From Paraburkholderia sp. (lineage in GTDB: Bacteria > Pseudomonadota > Gammaproteobacteria > Burkholderiales > Burkholderiaceae): 32,175 nucleotides of DNA. Position numbers and translations under genes: made by a program. Positions 7,307 to 15,235 of this stretch are shown here, in pieces (the stretch's first letter is position 1; each line of letters begins with the position of its first letter). The notes below the pieces were generated by a model. The model was not told the DNA's origin. It saw only the letters and a list, made by a program, of their open reading frames with translations, and did no database searches. The DNA lies in NCBI RefSeq assembly GCF_026225065.1, contig NZ_JAMFSB010000229.1, positions 1-32,175 of the forward strand. The letters are read 5' to 3'.

Positions 7307-8062
7307 TTACTTCTGCTGCGTTTGCTGCATTCTCGCCGTCAGGCCCTCGACGACATCCGGTTCCTTGTACTGCTTGGCAAAGTCGAGCGCGTTCATGCCG
7401 ATCTGGTTTTTCACATTCAGGTCGGCGCCGTTGTCGAGCAGCAGCTTCACGGTCGACACATGGCCGCCGCGTGCAGCCATCATCAGCGGCGTGGTGCCGT
7501 TCGGCGAGCCGGCGTCGACGTAAGCGGAATGGTCGAGCAGCAGCTTGACGACGTCGTCGTGACCGTTGGCGGCCGCGTAGTGCAACGGCGCCCAGCCCTT
7601 CTTGTTGACTTCGGCGTCTTTCGCGATCAGCAGTTGCACGATGTTGATGTCGCCATTGAGCGACGCCATCATCATGGCGTTTTCGTCGGCCTTGTCCGTG
7701 ATCTCGATGTTGGTCTTCGGGTTGGCGACCAGCGCCGCGGCCACTTTGTCCGACTTCTCACGCGCGGCCAGCACCAGCAGCGGGATGCCCTGATCGTCGG
7801 TCAGGTTCGGGTCCATGCCGTGCGAAAGCTGCTTGTTGACCTCGTTCACATCGTCGAACTTGACGGCCTTGATCATCGTGTCGGCCGGCGCGGCGTGAGC
7901 CGGCAATGCGGCAAGCGCCGCGCAGGCGAAGCCGCCGGCCAGCGCGACGCGCGACACGCGGGCGGCGCCACGACGCAGTGAAGCGAGGACGCGTGTGCGG
8001 TTGGCGTTTACAACGGAGGACGAAGCGTTCCGGGCGTTGGTCTGGGTCAGATATTTATTCAT
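7307..8062 (-). CDS. Exported ankyrin-repeat protein
   Basis: This 251-residue protein has an unusually long basic leader (about residues 1-37) before a hydrophobic segment (ALAGGFACAALAALPAHA) that ends in a signal-peptidase-like AHA-A site near residue 58. About five ankyrin repeats follow (roughly residues 62-240). Typical pieces are PLLVLAAREKSDKV, WAPLHYAAANGHDDVVKLLLDH, GTTPLMMAARGGHVSTVKLLLDNGADLN and GMNALDFAKQYKEPDVV. Ankyrin stacks bind proteins; with this leader the protein should act in the periplasm. The ATG at 8062 has only a weak purine stretch upstream and sits in an A/T-rich junction. A later start is possible, but no internal Met precedes the hydrophobic segment. It follows tatD on the same strand at a 52-base distance, a neighbourhood I believe is common in Burkholderia. 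Confidence 0.88.
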   Translation of the reverse strand: MNKYLTQTNARNASSSVVNANRTRVLASLRRGAARVSRVALAGGFACAALAALPAHAAPADTMIKAVKFDDVNEVNKQLSHGMDPNLTDDQGIPLLVLAAREKSDKVAAALVANPKTNIEITDKADENAMMMASLNGDINIVQLLIAKDAEVNKKGWAPLHYAAANGHDDVVKLLLDHSAYVDAGSPNGTTPLMMAARGGHVSTVKLLLDNGADLNVKNQIGMNALDFAKQYKEPDVVEGLTARMQQTQQK

Positions 8063-8114
8063 ATATAGCTTTAGGAATCGTCCCTATCTTGTTGATAATA
8101 TTCAATTTCCAGAT

Positions 8115-8906
8115 TCACGCGGCTGCTGCTGCGGGAATCCTGAAGAGCCGGAAGAAGTTTTCGGTTGTTGCGGCGGCCAGCGCCGCATCCGGCATCTCGC
8201 GTTGTTGCGCGATGAAGCGTCCGACATAACTTACGTACGCAGGTTCATTCGGCTTGCCACGATAAGGCACCGGCGCGAGGTACGGCGAGTCGGTTTCGAT
8301 CAGCAAACGCTCGAGCGGCACCCGTCGCGCCACGTCCTGCACCTCGGTCGCGCTCTTGAACGTGACGATGCCTGACAGCGAGATGTAAAAATTCTGCGCC
8401 AGCGCCTGTTCGGCGATGGCCCACGGTTCCGTGAAGCAGTGCATCACACCGCCCGGCTCGCCCGCGCGCTCCTCGGCCATGATCCGCAGCGTGTCTTCCG
8501 ACGACGAGCGGGTGTGGATGATGAGCGGCTTGCCCGTGGCATGCGCCGCGCGGATATGGGTGCGAAAGCGCTCGCGCTGCCATTCCATGTCCGCAATCGT
8601 GCGGCCTTCGAGGCGGTAGTAGTCGAGGCCGGTCTCGCCGATCGCCACCACTTTGGGATGTTTGGCCAGTTCGACCAGCTCGGCCACGCTCGGCTCCCGT
8701 GCATCCTCATTATCCGGGTGCACGCCAACCGAGGCGAAGACATTCTCGTACGCGTCGGCGACCGCCAGCACGGAGGGCAGGCTTTCGAGGTCGACGGAGA
8801 CGCACAGCGCATGCGTGACCGAGTGGCTGCGCATGTTATCGATGACCTGCGGGAGGCGGTCGCCGAGTCCTTCGAAGTTGATGTGGCAGTGTGAATCGAC
8901 AAACAT
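8115..8906 (-). CDS. TatD-family metal-dependent hydrolase
   Basis: This 263-residue TIM-barrel protein of the amidohydrolase superfamily carries all the expected metal ligands. His6 and His8 lie in DSHCHIN, Glu91 in GETGLDYY, His131 in IIHTR, His156 in MHCF, and Asp206 in ETDSPYLAP. TatD proteins are cytosolic 3'-5' DNA exonucleases or RNases involved in repair and turnover, and the length matches the family. It sits in the leftward mltG-tmk-holB block, between the GNAT and ankyrin genes. Confidence 0.93.
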   Translation of the reverse strand: MFVDSHCHINFEGLGDRLPQVIDNMRSHSVTHALCVSVDLESLPSVLAVADAYENVFASVGVHPDNEDAREPSVAELVELAKHPKVVAIGETGLDYYRLEGRTIADMEWQRERFRTHIRAAHATGKPLIIHTRSSSEDTLRIMAEERAGEPGGVMHCFTEPWAIAEQALAQNFYISLSGIVTFKSATEVQDVARRVPLERLLIETDSPYLAPVPYRGKPNEPAYVSYVGRFIAQQREMPDAALAAATTENFFRLFRIPAAAAA

Positions 8907-8952
8907 GGTGGTGTCCTGCTGAATCGGATGGGTATGGGTCAGCTAGCCGGCA

Positions 8953-9459
8953 TCAGGCAGCGGAGTCGAGCCGCCGGCCGAGAATCAACAGGTCGCGCTC
9001 GATGCCGTCCAGCACCGCGACGCGCGGCAGCGCGCCCCACTCGCCAAACCCGAAGCTGCGGAACAGGCGCAGGCTCGCTTCATTGTGGCCGAAAATGAAG
9101 CCCAGCACGGTGTGAATGCCAAGCCCCGGCGCGGCCGACAGCGCCTCGGCCAGCAACTGCTTGCCGAGCCCTTTGCCGCGTGCCGCTTCGTCCAGATAGA
9201 TGCTGACCTCGGCCGTGCGCAGATAGGCCGGGCGGCCGTAAAAATCGGAAAAGCTCAGCCACGCGATGATCCGGTCGCCGTCTTCCACTACCCACAGCGG
9301 CCGCTTTTCCGGCCCGTGCGCGTGAAACCATGCGAGCCGGCTTTCGACGCTCACCGGCTCGAGATCCGCCGTCACCAGGCGCGACGGCACGGTCGAGTTG
9401 TAGATGGCGACGATGGCGGACAGATCGTCGAGTGTGGCGTCGCGGTACGAAAGACTCAT
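8953..9459 (-). CDS. GNAT N-acetyltransferase, phosphinothricin-acetyltransferase-like
   Basis: This 168-residue GNAT enzyme is probably acetyl-CoA dependent. The N-terminal segment [17 protein letters not shown] resembles the phosphinothricin/methionine-sulfoximine acetyltransferase group. The pattern [21 protein letters not shown] supplies the acetyl-CoA phosphate loop (Arg94-Gly-x-Gly-Leu-Gly). [13 protein letters not shown] is the usual motif B. The substrate cannot be read from sequence. It lies between holB and tatD, 46 bases before the tatD start, in a place where many proteobacteria carry pilZ, so it may be an insertion into that operon. Confidence 0.85.
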   Translation of the reverse strand: MSLSYRDATLDDLSAIVAIYNSTVPSRLVTADLEPVSVESRLAWFHAHGPEKRPLWVVEDGDRIIAWLSFSDFYGRPAYLRTAEVSIYLDEAARGKGLGKQLLAEALSAAPGLGIHTVLGFIFGHNEASLRLFRSFGFGEWGALPRVAVLDGIERDLLILGRRLDSAA

Positions 9460-9645
9460 GATGGCGTGCGTGTCAGGTGTTAGTTCAAAAAGTCAGGTAC
9501 GGATAGTGAAACCGAGGCATAACCGGGCCGCGAACCGCGTGTGATCGCGCTGCACAGCCAAGGCCGCGAGCGGCCCGTCTTGCCGCTCGCCTGTCAACGG
9601 GTCAGCCTAAGGGAGGCCGACGCACGCGGCGACTGGCCAGCCGCC

Positions 9646-10683
9646 TCAGGCGAACAGATCGCGATAGCCGATAAACAGTTCCTCGAAGACCAGCCGAGCG
9701 TTCAGCGGATGGTTTTCCACCGCGCGCTGGCGCGTCACGGTCTTGATGAAACGCGCGAACGCCGTGGCATCCGTCTGCGCCGCGCAGCGGTCCAGCGCCA
9801 CCGCAGCCTGCGGGAAGTAACGCGGCGCCCCGGCGGTCCGCTGGGCCAGCAGGTCATACAGCCAGCGCTGCAGCCAGCCGAGCACAAGCGGCACCGGCAG
9901 CTTCTGCAGCGCCTCGGCGCACGCAAACGCATCGCACTGCGGGCCGGCAGCGAGCTGTTTGAGGGTCCAGTCGCGCAAGGTCCGGTTCTCGTCGCTCGCC
10001 AGCGCCAGCGCGGTGAGCGGCGCGCCGCCCGCCTCGGCAAGCAGCGCCGGCGCCTCGGCCACGCCCTGCGCGGCGAGCCACGGCGTGGCGATCTCCGGCG
10101 CGGGGGCCGTCATTGGCCACTGGCGGCAACGGCTGATGATGGTCGGCAACAGGCGGTCGATGCGCGCGGACACCATCAGGAACACGACGCCCGCCGGCGG
10201 CTCTTCGAGCGTTTTCAGCAGCGCGTTGGCCGCCGCGACGTTGAGCGCCTCGGCAGGCGCGAGCACGACAACGCGCGCGCCGCCTCGATGCGAGCCCACG
10301 CCGGTGAAATCCAACAGTGCGCGCACCTGTTCGATCTTGATTTCCTTGCTCGGCGCGCGGGTCTTTTTGGCGTCGTCGGCGTCGGCTTTTTCAGCCTTTT
10401 CGTCAGCGGCCGCGTTGGCGAGACCCGCTTCGGCGGCTAGCGCCTCGGGCACGACGATCCGGTAGTCCGGATGGTTGCCCTGCACGAACCAGTGGCACGC
10501 GGCGCACGTCCCGCACGGTTCGCCGTTAGGGAGTTGGGCCTCGCACAACAGCCCTTGCGCCAGATGCTGCGCAAAGCGCAGCTTGCCGATTCCCGCCTGG
10601 CCATGGAGCAGCAACGCATGCGGCCAATGTCCGCGTAGCTGTTGCAGACGGTTCCAGTCATCGGCTTGCCACGGATAAATCAT
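9646..10683 (-). CDS. holB: DNA polymerase III subunit delta'
   Basis: This 345-residue clamp-loader subunit helps load the beta clamp together with delta and tau/gamma. It has a P-loop-like GQAGIGK at 28-34 and a zinc module of four Cys (47, 57, 60, 63). A charged linker rich in Asp, Lys and Ala follows at about 90-110, then the sensor/SRC segment (IISRCRQWPM) and a C-terminal collar domain. Length is close to the E. coli protein. The start at 10683 has AAGAGA nearby. The gap to tmk upstream is 93 bases and clearly A/T-rich, which is unusual for this operon and could hold an internal promoter. Confidence 0.95.
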   Translation of the reverse strand: MIYPWQADDWNRLQQLRGHWPHALLLHGQAGIGKLRFAQHLAQGLLCEAQLPNGEPCGTCAACHWFVQGNHPDYRIVVPEALAAEAGLANAAADEKAEKADADDAKKTRAPSKEIKIEQVRALLDFTGVGSHRGGARVVVLAPAEALNVAAANALLKTLEEPPAGVVFLMVSARIDRLLPTIISRCRQWPMTAPAPEIATPWLAAQGVAEAPALLAEAGGAPLTALALASDENRTLRDWTLKQLAAGPQCDAFACAEALQKLPVPLVLGWLQRWLYDLLAQRTAGAPRYFPQAAVALDRCAAQTDATAFARFIKTVTRQRAVENHPLNARLVFEELFIGYRDLFA

Positions 10684-10776
10684 TGTTTCTCTTTTAATTC
10701 AATCAGTTGACGGCATTTTCTAAAGCGAAACGCGAGCTTCTTCAATGCTATAAATCTGGCTAATATTATTAAATAA
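10684..10776. other. A/T-rich gap between tmk and holB
   Basis: This 93-base spacer is far richer in A/T than the flanking genes. It contains a short TTATTAAATAA-type palindrome just past the tmk stop (about 10766-10778) and TATAGC/TATTAG stretches on the minus strand. It may carry a promoter for holB, but I see no clear -35/-10 pair. Confidence 0.35.
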
Positions 10777-11400
10777 TCAAAGCGTTGTGATCAACTCTTC
10801 AAGTCTTTTCTGAATCTGTGGAATGCTCTGTGTGGAGTCAATGATAGCGAACCGGTAAGGCGCTTCTTCGGCCCGGCGCAGATATTCGGCGCGCGTGCGG
10901 GTGAAAAACGCGTCCGATTCGCTTTCGAAGCGATCCGGCTCGCGCGCCGAGCTGCGGCGCTCGCTGGCGGTGTCCGGCGACACGTCGAACAGCAGCGTCA
11001 GGTCCGGCTGAAAGCCGCCCTGCACCCAACGCTCCAGGGCTTCGAGCTTGTCGCGCGGCAAGCCGCGGCCACCGCCCTGGTAGGCGAACGTGGCGTCGCT
11101 GAAGCGATCGGACAGCACCCAGTCGCCGTGCGCGAGCGCCGGCTCGATGACCTGCGCCAGATGTTCGCGGCGTGCCGCGAACATCAGCAGCGCCTCGGTT
11201 TCGAGGTCCATCGTCTGGTGCAGCAGGAGCTCGCGCAGCGACTCGCCGAGCGCCGTGCCGCCCGGTTCGCGCGTCATGACGACGCTCCGGCCGCTCGCCG
11301 CAATGTGCGCTTCGAGGCGCTCGCGAAACCACGCGAGATGGGTGGTCTTGCCCGCCCCGTCAATGCCTTCGAATGTGATGAATTTGCCCCGCGCCATCAT
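10777..11400 (-). CDS. tmk: Thymidylate kinase
   Basis: This 207-residue kinase phosphorylates dTMP to dTDP with ATP, an essential step of DNA precursor synthesis. Landmarks are the P-loop [11 protein letters not shown] (10-20), [11 protein letters not shown] with the substrate-binding Arg, and [17 protein letters not shown] (the DRx motif). The LID region is rich in Arg and Asp, and the length is standard. The start at 11400 overlaps the mltG stop by four bases (ATGA), which suggests translational coupling; a second Met directly follows and could serve instead. Confidence 0.96.
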   Translation of the reverse strand: MMARGKFITFEGIDGAGKTTHLAWFRERLEAHIAASGRSVVMTREPGGTALGESLRELLLHQTMDLETEALLMFAARREHLAQVIEPALAHGDWVLSDRFSDATFAYQGGGRGLPRDKLEALERWVQGGFQPDLTLLFDVSPDTASERRSSAREPDRFESESDAFFTRTRAEYLRRAEEAPYRFAIIDSTQSIPQIQKRLEELITTL

Positions 11401-12407
11401 TGCCCTCGAATATATTTGTCGACGGCCTTGTTGTGATCGCCGAGTGTGTCAGAAAAAATGCTGCTGCCGTCGCCGCGCGACACGAAGTACAGCGCGGTGG
11501 TCTGCGCCGGGTTCAGCGCCGCCTGCAGCGACGCGACGCCTGGCAACGAAATGGGCGTTGGCGGTAGGCCCATGCGCGTATACGTGTTGTAGGGCGTGTC
11601 GGCCAGCAGGTCGCGCTTGTGCAGATGGCCCGTGTAGCCGTCGCCCATTCCGTAGATCACCGTCGGATCGGTCTGCAGCGGCATGCCCACGCGCAGCCGG
11701 TTCGCGAACACCGCCGCGACCATGGGCCGGTCCGAGGGCTTGCCGGTTTCCTTCTCGATGATGGATGCCATCGTCAGTGCATCATACGGCGTCTTGTACG
11801 GCAGGCCTGGTGAACGTGCCATCCACGCTTCGTCGAGGCGCTCGCGCATCAGATGATAGGCGCGCCGGTACACGTCGAGGTCGCTGGTGTTCTTGTCGAA
11901 CAGGTAGGTGTCGGGGAAAAACAACCCTTCGCCGTTGCCGATCGACGCTTCCGGTGCGCCGATCGCGGTCAGCAGATCGGCGTCGCTCATGCCGGCCGTA
12001 TCGTGCTTGACGGCCGGATTGGCATCCAGTTCGGCACGCATGTGCTTGAAGGTCCAGCCTTCGATGATCGTTGCGACGTATTCGTTGACGTCGCCGCGAG
12101 CAAGCTTCTGCAGCACTTCGTACGGCGTCACGCCGCTCTTGAACTCGTAGTTGCCCGATTTGAGCTGCGTCTGCAGCCCGAGCAGACGCGTCATGACGAC
12201 GAACAGTTCCGGCTCGACCGGCACGCCGCCGCGGTTCAGCTGCAGCGTGACGCTGCGCAGGCTGCTATGCGGTTTGACGGTCACATCGAGTTGCGGGGGT
12301 GTCAGGTTGATGGGGCTGTTGGCCCAGTGGTATCCGCCGACAACGGCGGCTGCGGCCAGCGCAACGACAATCGTGCCGGCAACGAGACATTTCTTCAGGA
12401 GGGACAT
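11397..12407 (-). CDS. mltG: Endolytic transglycosylase MltG
   Basis: This is an inner-membrane YceG-family lytic transglycosylase that cuts nascent peptidoglycan strands and limits glycan length. With the start at 12407 it has 336 residues. It shows a short cytosolic basic tip (MSLLKKC), one membrane helix (about 6-27) and a LysM-like segment. The catalytic domain holds the Glu of SIIEKETG and the conserved [18 protein letters not shown]. Longer in-frame starts reach 12434 and 12458. I prefer 12407 because a promoter-like -10 (12435-12440) lies so that transcription would begin after them, but no strong ribosome site separates the options. The stop overlaps the tmk start, and ygfZ diverges. 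Confidence 0.93.
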   Translation of the reverse strand: MSLLKKCLVAGTIVVALAAAAVVGGYHWANSPINLTPPQLDVTVKPHSSLRSVTLQLNRGGVPVEPELFVVMTRLLGLQTQLKSGNYEFKSGVTPYEVLQKLARGDVNEYVATIIEGWTFKHMRAELDANPAVKHDTAGMSDADLLTAIGAPEASIGNGEGLFFPDTYLFDKNTSDLDVYRRAYHLMRERLDEAWMARSPGLPYKTPYDALTMASIIEKETGKPSDRPMVAAVFANRLRVGMPLQTDPTVIYGMGDGYTGHLHKRDLLADTPYNTYTRMGLPPTPISLPGVASLQAALNPAQTTALYFVSRGDGSSIFSDTLGDHNKAVDKYIRGQ

Positions 12408-12434
12408 GCGGAACATGGCTTGGGTGAAGTCCAT

Positions 12435-12464
12435 ATAATACTTGCTTGCCTTAGCCAAAGTCAG
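12435..12464 (-). promoter_or_regulatory. Candidate promoter of the mltG-tmk-holB operon
   Basis: On the minus strand CTGACT (12459-12464) and TATTAT (12435-12440) are 18 bases apart. They match the sigma-70 -35 and -10 consensus at 4/6 and 5/6 positions. The pair lies in the short divergent region between mltG and ygfZ and favours the mltG start at 12407. Confidence 0.4.
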
Positions 12465-12485
12465 AATTGACTGATCTCTAAATCC

Positions 12486-13547
12486 ATGAACGCACCGCTC
12501 GCTTCTGCCCCTGGCAACGCTGCTGCCACGACTGCCGCCTCACCGGTCACGCTCGCCCCGCTGCCGCGTCCCACGCACGAAGAATTCGACGCTGTCAGCG
12601 CGCACGGCGCCTATATGCCGCTCACGCAGTTCGGCGTGATCGATGCGACCGGCGACGACGCGGCAAGCTTCCTGCACGGTCAGTTGACCAACGATACCCA
12701 GCATCTCGATGCGGCCAATGCGCGTCTGGCGGGCTACTGTTCGGCCAAGGGGCGTCTGCTGGCGTCGTTTCTGAACTGGCGCAGCGGCGAGACGATCCGC
12801 CTGCTGGTGTCGAAGGACATCCAGGCCGCCGTGCAGAAACGTCTGTCGATGTTCGTGCTGCGCGCTAAAGCGAAGCTCTCGGATGCGAGCGGCGAACTGG
12901 CGGTGGTGGGCCTGGCGGGCGATGTGCGCAAGGCGTTGTCGGGCGTATTCGACGCGCTGCCCGATGGCGTGCATGTGAAGGTGGACGGGCCCGCCGGTTC
13001 GCTGATCCGCGTGCCGGATGCGCTCGGGAAGCTGCGTTACTTGTGGGTCGGGCCGAAGGCTGAGGTTGAGGCGCGTCTGCCGCTCTTCGACGGCAAACTC
13101 ACGCGCGCCTCGGCGGCGGTGTGGGACTGGCTCGATATTCGTGCGGGCGAGCCGCGGATTACCCAGCCGGTGGTCGAGCAGTTCGTGCCGCAGATGGTCA
13201 ATTTCGATGTGCTCGGCGGCGTGAATTTCCGCAAGGGCTGCTATCCAGGGCAGGAAGTCGTGGCGCGCAGCCAGTATCGCGGCACGATCAAACGGCGCAC
13301 GTCGCTGGCCAATGTGGCGGGGGAACTTGCTACGGTCGCGCCGGGTATGGAGCTGTTCCACTCGGCGGATCCGGGCCAGCCGTGCGGCATGGTCGTGAAT
13401 GCCGCTTCGGCGCCGGAAGGCGGTGTGGATGTGCTGGTCGAGGTCAAGCTCGCGGCGCTCGAGTCGGGGTCGGTTCATCTTGGTGCGGCTGATGGGCCGG
13501 CGCTGACCTTTCTGGCGCTGCCGTACACGTTGCCGACTGAGGTTTGA
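12486..13547 (+). CDS. ygfZ: Folate-binding protein YgfZ
   Basis: This 353-residue relative of glycine-cleavage T-proteins binds tetrahydrofolate and supports repair or assembly of certain Fe-S enzymes. The diagnostic K-G-C-Y-x-G-Q-E motif is present (KGCYPGQEV, near residue 250). The N-terminal domain has the typical LHGQLTNDTQHLD, YCSAKGRLLASF and VLRAKAKL segments. The first 30 residues are Ala/Pro/Thr-rich. No Shine-Dalgarno precedes the ATG, which lies 78 bases from the preferred mltG start. Downstream, a toxin-antitoxin pair separates it from the NRDE gene. Confidence 0.94.
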   Translation: MNAPLASAPGNAAATTAASPVTLAPLPRPTHEEFDAVSAHGAYMPLTQFGVIDATGDDAASFLHGQLTNDTQHLDAANARLAGYCSAKGRLLASFLNWRSGETIRLLVSKDIQAAVQKRLSMFVLRAKAKLSDASGELAVVGLAGDVRKALSGVFDALPDGVHVKVDGPAGSLIRVPDALGKLRYLWVGPKAEVEARLPLFDGKLTRASAAVWDWLDIRAGEPRITQPVVEQFVPQMVNFDVLGGVNFRKGCYPGQEVVARSQYRGTIKRRTSLANVAGELATVAPGMELFHSADPGQPCGMVVNAASAPEGGVDVLVEVKLAALESGSVHLGAADGPALTFLALPYTLPTEV

Positions 13548-13570
13548 TGAGGCTTGGCGGTCGCCCCGCA

Positions 13571-13604
13571 AGATTGATATACTTTGCTTTATGTATATCA
13601 ATCT
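13571..13604. promoter_or_regulatory. Perfect 12-bp inverted repeat, probable operator of the toxin-antitoxin pair
   Basis: AGATTGATATAC (13571-13582) and GTATATCAATCT (13593-13604) are exact reverse complements around a ten-base A/T-rich spacer. The repeat ends just before the GGGAG ribosome site and the antitoxin ATG at 13617. The arm contains a -35-like TTGATA. AbrB/MazE-type antitoxins commonly repress their own operon through such palindromes. Confidence 0.75.
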
Positions 13605-13616
13605 GGGAGATGCATC

Positions 13617-13850
13617 ATGCAAGTCTCGAAATGGGGAAATAGCCTCGCAATTCGCCTACCCGCGTCGGTGGTCGATGCGCTGGAATTGCGCGAAGGCGAT
13701 GACGTTGAAGTGCGAATTGCCGACGCCAGGATGTTCGAGTTAAAAAGGAAACCCGGTCGCGAGGAGTTTCTTGCCCGCCTGCGCACTTTCCGCGGCACGC
13801 TTCCGGCCGATTTCACGTTTGACCGGGACGACGCGAATGGCCGTGGCTAA
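13617..13850 (+). CDS. AbrB/MazE-type antitoxin
   Basis: This 77-residue protein has an N-terminal swapped-hairpin AbrB/MazE DNA-binding domain. The pattern is MQVSKWGNSLAIRLPASVVDALELREGDDVEV (about residues 1-32, shown by its core WGNSLAIRLP). The C-terminal half (about 45-77) is charged and should wrap the toxin. It should neutralise the downstream PIN ribonuclease and repress the pair through the inverted repeat that directly precedes it. I start at 13617, behind GGGAG, rather than at 13584, which lies inside the operator. It overlaps the toxin gene by 14 bases. Confidence 0.9.
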   Translation: MQVSKWGNSLAIRLPASVVDALELREGDDVEVRIADARMFELKRKPGREEFLARLRTFRGTLPADFTFDRDDANGRG

Positions 13851-14253
13851 AGCGTTTATCGACACAAACGTGCTCCTATACCTTCTGTCGAGTGATGCGA
13901 GCAAGGCGGATCGTGCCGAATCCACTGTGCGGGCTGGCGGTCTCATCAGCGTGCAAGTGCTGAACGAGGTCGCCAATGTGGCGCGCCGCAAACTGGCGAT
14001 GTCGTGGGCCGAACTCAACGACGTGCTATCGCTTGTCCGTTCGCTATGCGCGGTCGAACCGCTGACTGTCGAGATGCACGATTGCGGCAGACGCGTGGCC
14101 GAGCGCTATGGATTGAGCGTCTACGACGCAATGATCGTTGGCGCGGCGCTAGTCAGTGGATGCGAAACCTTGTATTCCGAAGACATGCAGAATGGCCTGC
14201 TCGTCGATCACCAGTTGCGGATTCGTAACCCGTTCACCGGGCCGGCGTTGTAG
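13837..14253 (+). CDS. PIN-domain toxin, VapC-like ribonuclease
   Basis: This 138-residue single-domain PIN protein is a predicted Mg-dependent ribonuclease that would block translation unless bound by its antitoxin. The acidic active-site residues are present: Asp9 in FIDTNVLLY, Glu44 in NEVANV, Asp97 in YDAMIVGAA and Glu115/Asp116 in YSEDMQNG. The length is typical of VapC. Its start overlaps the antitoxin end by 14 bases, so translation is probably coupled. The pair has lower G/C than its neighbours and lies between two conserved genes, so it looks like an insertion. Confidence 0.9.
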   Translation: MAVAKAFIDTNVLLYLLSSDASKADRAESTVRAGGLISVQVLNEVANVARRKLAMSWAELNDVLSLVRSLCAVEPLTVEMHDCGRRVAERYGLSVYDAMIVGAALVSGCETLYSEDMQNGLLVDHQLRIRNPFTGPAL

Positions 14254-14350
14254 AGATTTTGCTCTCGTCCAACACGGTCACTGCCGCCCCGAATCCTCCA
14301 CCGTCTGACCGCCGCGCACGCCCTCACTCCACCGCGGGAGACAGCCCCCG

Positions 14351-15199
14351 ATGTGCCTGATCGTCTTCGACTGGCGGCCCGATGCGGCCGACGGCCCGCT
14401 TTTCACACTCGCCGCCAATCGCGACGAATTCTTTCGCCGCACCGCCGATCCCATGCACTGGTGGGCCGAAGCGCCGAACCTGCTGGCCGGGCGCGATCTG
14501 GTGGGCGGCGGCACGTGGCTTGGCATGACGCGCGACGGCCGTTTTGCAGCACTGACGAATTACCGCGCGCCGCACGAGATGCGCGCCGATGCGCCGACGC
14601 GCGGCACGCTGGTCAGCCACTGGCTGCTGGGCGAGCCGTCCGCCGAAAACACGCCACTCGACTACCTGCAGCGGGTTGCGCAGGACGGTGATATCTACAA
14701 CGGTTTTAACCTGCTGGTGGGCGACTGGTCGCGGCGCGAACTTGGCTGGTATTGCAACCGCTCGGCCGCGCCGCCGGCGTTGCTCGAAGCCGGCACGCAT
14801 GGCATCTCGAATGCCGTGCTCGATACACCGTGGCCCAAGCTTGTGCGAAAGCGCGCCGAGCTGGGCGCGCTGGTCGCGTCCGACCCGCTCGTGCCGCTCG
14901 AAGGTCTGATCGAACTGATGCGCGATACCCGCCTCGCCCGCGACGACCAGTTGCCGTCCACCGGCATCCCGCTCGAACGGGAGCGGGTGCTGTCGGCGGC
15001 GTTTATCGAATCGCCGGAGTACGGGACGCGCGGTACGACGGCCTTGCGGGTCGTGGCGAACGGCATCAACGGCACGCACGACATGCATGGCAATCACCTG
15101 AGTGCGACGGTCGCCGAACGCAGCGACGACAACGGCTCGCATCGCGTGGCACGCCCCGGTGACTTCGAGCGTAGCTTCGCGTTCAATATCGAACGCTGA
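14351..15199 (+). CDS. NRDE family protein (TANGO2-like)
   Basis: This 282-residue protein begins MCLIVFDW and contains the name-giving NRDE motif (ANRDEF, about residues 23-28). GGGTWLGMTRDGRFAALTNYR, also typical of the family, follows. Cys2 after Met removal makes it look like an N-terminal-nucleophile hydrolase, but no reaction is established in bacteria; the human relative TANGO2 is linked to lipid and heme handling. The C-terminal part has the conserved YGTRGTTALRV. A GGGAGA lies about 11 bases upstream of the start. No membrane segment is visible. Confidence 0.9.
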   Translation: MCLIVFDWRPDAADGPLFTLAANRDEFFRRTADPMHWWAEAPNLLAGRDLVGGGTWLGMTRDGRFAALTNYRAPHEMRADAPTRGTLVSHWLLGEPSAENTPLDYLQRVAQDGDIYNGFNLLVGDWSRRELGWYCNRSAAPPALLEAGTHGISNAVLDTPWPKLVRKRAELGALVASDPLVPLEGLIELMRDTRLARDDQLPSTGIPLERERVLSAAFIESPEYGTRGTTALRVVANGINGTHDMHGNHLSATVAERSDDNGSHRVARPGDFERSFAFNIER

Positions 15200-15235
15200 G
15201 GCGGCGCGCTGCGGCGACGAGTTCGGCTTTCGCGC

